A stretch of DNA of 64,000 nt from NCBI RefSeq assembly GCF_900156055.1, contig NZ_FTMQ01000004.1, positions 62,001-126,000 of the forward strand, in the 5' to 3' direction. Each line of letters starts with the position of its first letter. The first letter of the stretch is position 1. The notes under the pieces were generated by a model that saw only the letters and a program-made list of their open reading frames with translations, was not told the origin of the DNA and made no database searches. This document shows positions 63,055 to 64,000 of this stretch, in pieces. The position numbers and the translations under genes are program-made. This DNA comes from Rhizobium sp. RU33A. Lineage in GTDB: Bacteria; Pseudomonadota; Alphaproteobacteria; Rhizobiales; Rhizobiaceae.

Positions 63055-63990
63055 TCAGGTCAATATCGCACTTCCGTCGGACGATAGAAGATTTCTATCA
63101 AAATCCCGTGCTGCCGCGCGGGCGCGGGCTTCATGCAGAAGGGCCGATACCAAAGGAGTATGCGGTTCACGATAGGCAGCAACAAGGCCGACCGAATGCT
63201 CCGCATGCGGTTCGGTAATTGGGATCATCCGTATCTCTTCGGGAAAACCGAATGATTCCGCTACGTTGCGCGGCATGATAGAGGCACATTGACCGGTGCG
63301 GATGTGGGAAAAGAGCACGATCATCGAATTCGACTCCATCATCAACTTGGGCGTGACCCCGACCTCAGACATGTGGAGGTTGATGATGCGCCGGTTCTGC
63401 ATATCGGGCGTCAAGAGACAGAGCTTAATCTCAGCAACGTCCTTCCAGGTGACGGTTTCACGATCGGCGAGCGGCGATCCTGCAGCGCTGATCAGGTGAT
63501 AGCGCTCGGAATAGAGCGGCACGCTCGTGACGCGCCCCAAGGGCTCGTTGTCGAGATAGGTGATGCCTGCATCGATCTCCAGATCCTCCAGCATGCTGAG
63601 AACCTGCAGTGAATTGCGCGAGAGAATGGTGAAGGTGACATCCGGATGGCGCTTCTGAAACGGCTCCGTCAGCTTGCGCACCATCGCAAGAGCAGTGGGT
63701 ATGGCTGCTATCCGGATATGACCCCCAAGACCCGTGCGAGCCGCGCGCATCTCTTCGCGCATTGTGCGCGTGTCACCGACGATCCGTCGCGCCCATTCTA
63801 GCACGCGTTGTCCCTCCGGCGTCAGTCCGAGGAAGCGCGAACCGCGCTGCACCAGCATGACGCCGAGCTGCTCTTCGAGTTGCCGGATGCCGGCCGACAG
63901 TGTCGGCTGTGTCACGCCGCATTCCTCGGCTGCGCGACCGAAATGCTGCTGGCGGGCGAGCGCGATGAAGAATTCCAGCTTGTCGATCAT
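63055..63990 (-). CDS. LysR-family regulator of the fds operon (inferred)
   Basis: 311 residues. N-terminal winged HTH (FFIALARQQHFGRAAEECGV to SAGIRQLEEQLGVML) and a C-terminal effector-binding domain. It is complete, its ATG ending 10 bases from the right edge. It reads in the same direction as fdsG across a 138-base gap, so is not divergent as LysR genes usually are, but its position makes formate control likely. Confidence 0.85.
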   Translation of the reverse strand: MIDKLEFFIALARQQHFGRAAEECGVTQPTLSAGIRQLEEQLGVMLVQRGSRFLGLTPEGQRVLEWARRIVGDTRTMREEMRAARTGLGGHIRIAAIPTALAMVRKLTEPFQKRHPDVTFTILSRNSLQVLSMLEDLEIDAGITYLDNEPLGRVTSVPLYSERYHLISAAGSPLADRETVTWKDVAEIKLCLLTPDMQNRRIINLHMSEVGVTPKLMMESNSMIVLFSHIRTGQCASIMPRNVAESFGFPEEIRMIPITEPHAEHSVGLVAAYREPHTPLVSALLHEARARAAARDFDRNLLSSDGSAILT

Positions 63991-64000
63991 GCCCTGCCCT

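Noticed and set aside
1-64000. CRISPR arrays, insertion sequences, prophage
   Set aside because: No regularly spaced direct repeats, transposases or phage structural genes were seen in the window.

Overview
This is a high-GC, gene-dense chromosomal segment from an alphaproteobacterium of the order Hyphomicrobiales (Rhizobiales), most likely Rhizobiaceae (Rhizobium/Agrobacterium/Ensifer-like). Evidence: the ftsX-ydcF-plsC start of the window, cobaltochelatase CobS/CobT of aerobic B12 synthesis, a C4-pathway 5-aminolevulinate synthase (hemA), soluble NAD-linked formate dehydrogenase (fdsGBA-fdhD-fdsD), a chemoreceptor ending in an acidic Trp/Phe pentapeptide, EcfG-type stress promoters and a palindromic intergenic repeat resembling rhizobial RIME elements. 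I see no prophage, insertion sequence, plasmid backbone or CRISPR array; nearly every base is in a gene and most gaps are under 250 bases.

Layout. 1-10.8 kb: cell-division and envelope genes (ftsX partial, ydcF, plsC), ChaC, tyrC-hisC, a methyltransferase diverging from gloB, and membrane or secreted proteins. 10.9-12.1 kb: rpmB (L28), a terminator, then a queuosine-precursor transporter preceded by a compact pseudoknot resembling a preQ1-I riboswitch. 12.1-17.4 kb: cobS-cobT with a phytase-like lipoprotein and a J-domain protein. 17.5-24.7 kb: bolA, aroK-aroB-CNNM/CBS protein, xerD, accA, an L,D-transpeptidase and a TusA-like protein. 24.7-28.5 kb: a His-rich CobW GTPase behind a DacA-type carboxypeptidase, an M20 amidohydrolase and tRNA-Arg(CCT).

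28.5-33.4 kb is the most unusual part: a compact general-stress island. An ECF sigma factor translationally coupled to a eukaryotic/poxvirus-type topoisomerase IB, a NepR-like anti-sigma candidate, a YciE-like ferritin-fold protein, a BON-domain protein and several small unknown proteins are served by six copies of GGAAC-N18/19-TT, the promoter of EcfG-type sigma factors. Two pairs of these promoters are back to back. No PhyR is present in the window.

33.4-43 kb: a metal P1B-ATPase, dxr, a serine hydrolase, hemA with an FNR/FixK-type box, and a three-gene molybdenum hydroxylase operon (cutS-cutL-cutM; form II active-site signature, so probably not a CO dehydrogenase). 43.3-49.9 kb: a glycine-zipper lipoprotein followed by tamA-tamB. 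49.9-54.8 kb: an Lrp-type regulator diverging from arginase, a soluble double-PAS chemoreceptor with its own cheW, and an asparaginase-like protein. 54.9-64 kb: an oxalate/formate-family transporter and the complete fds formate dehydrogenase operon with a LysR regulator upstream, all on the minus strand.
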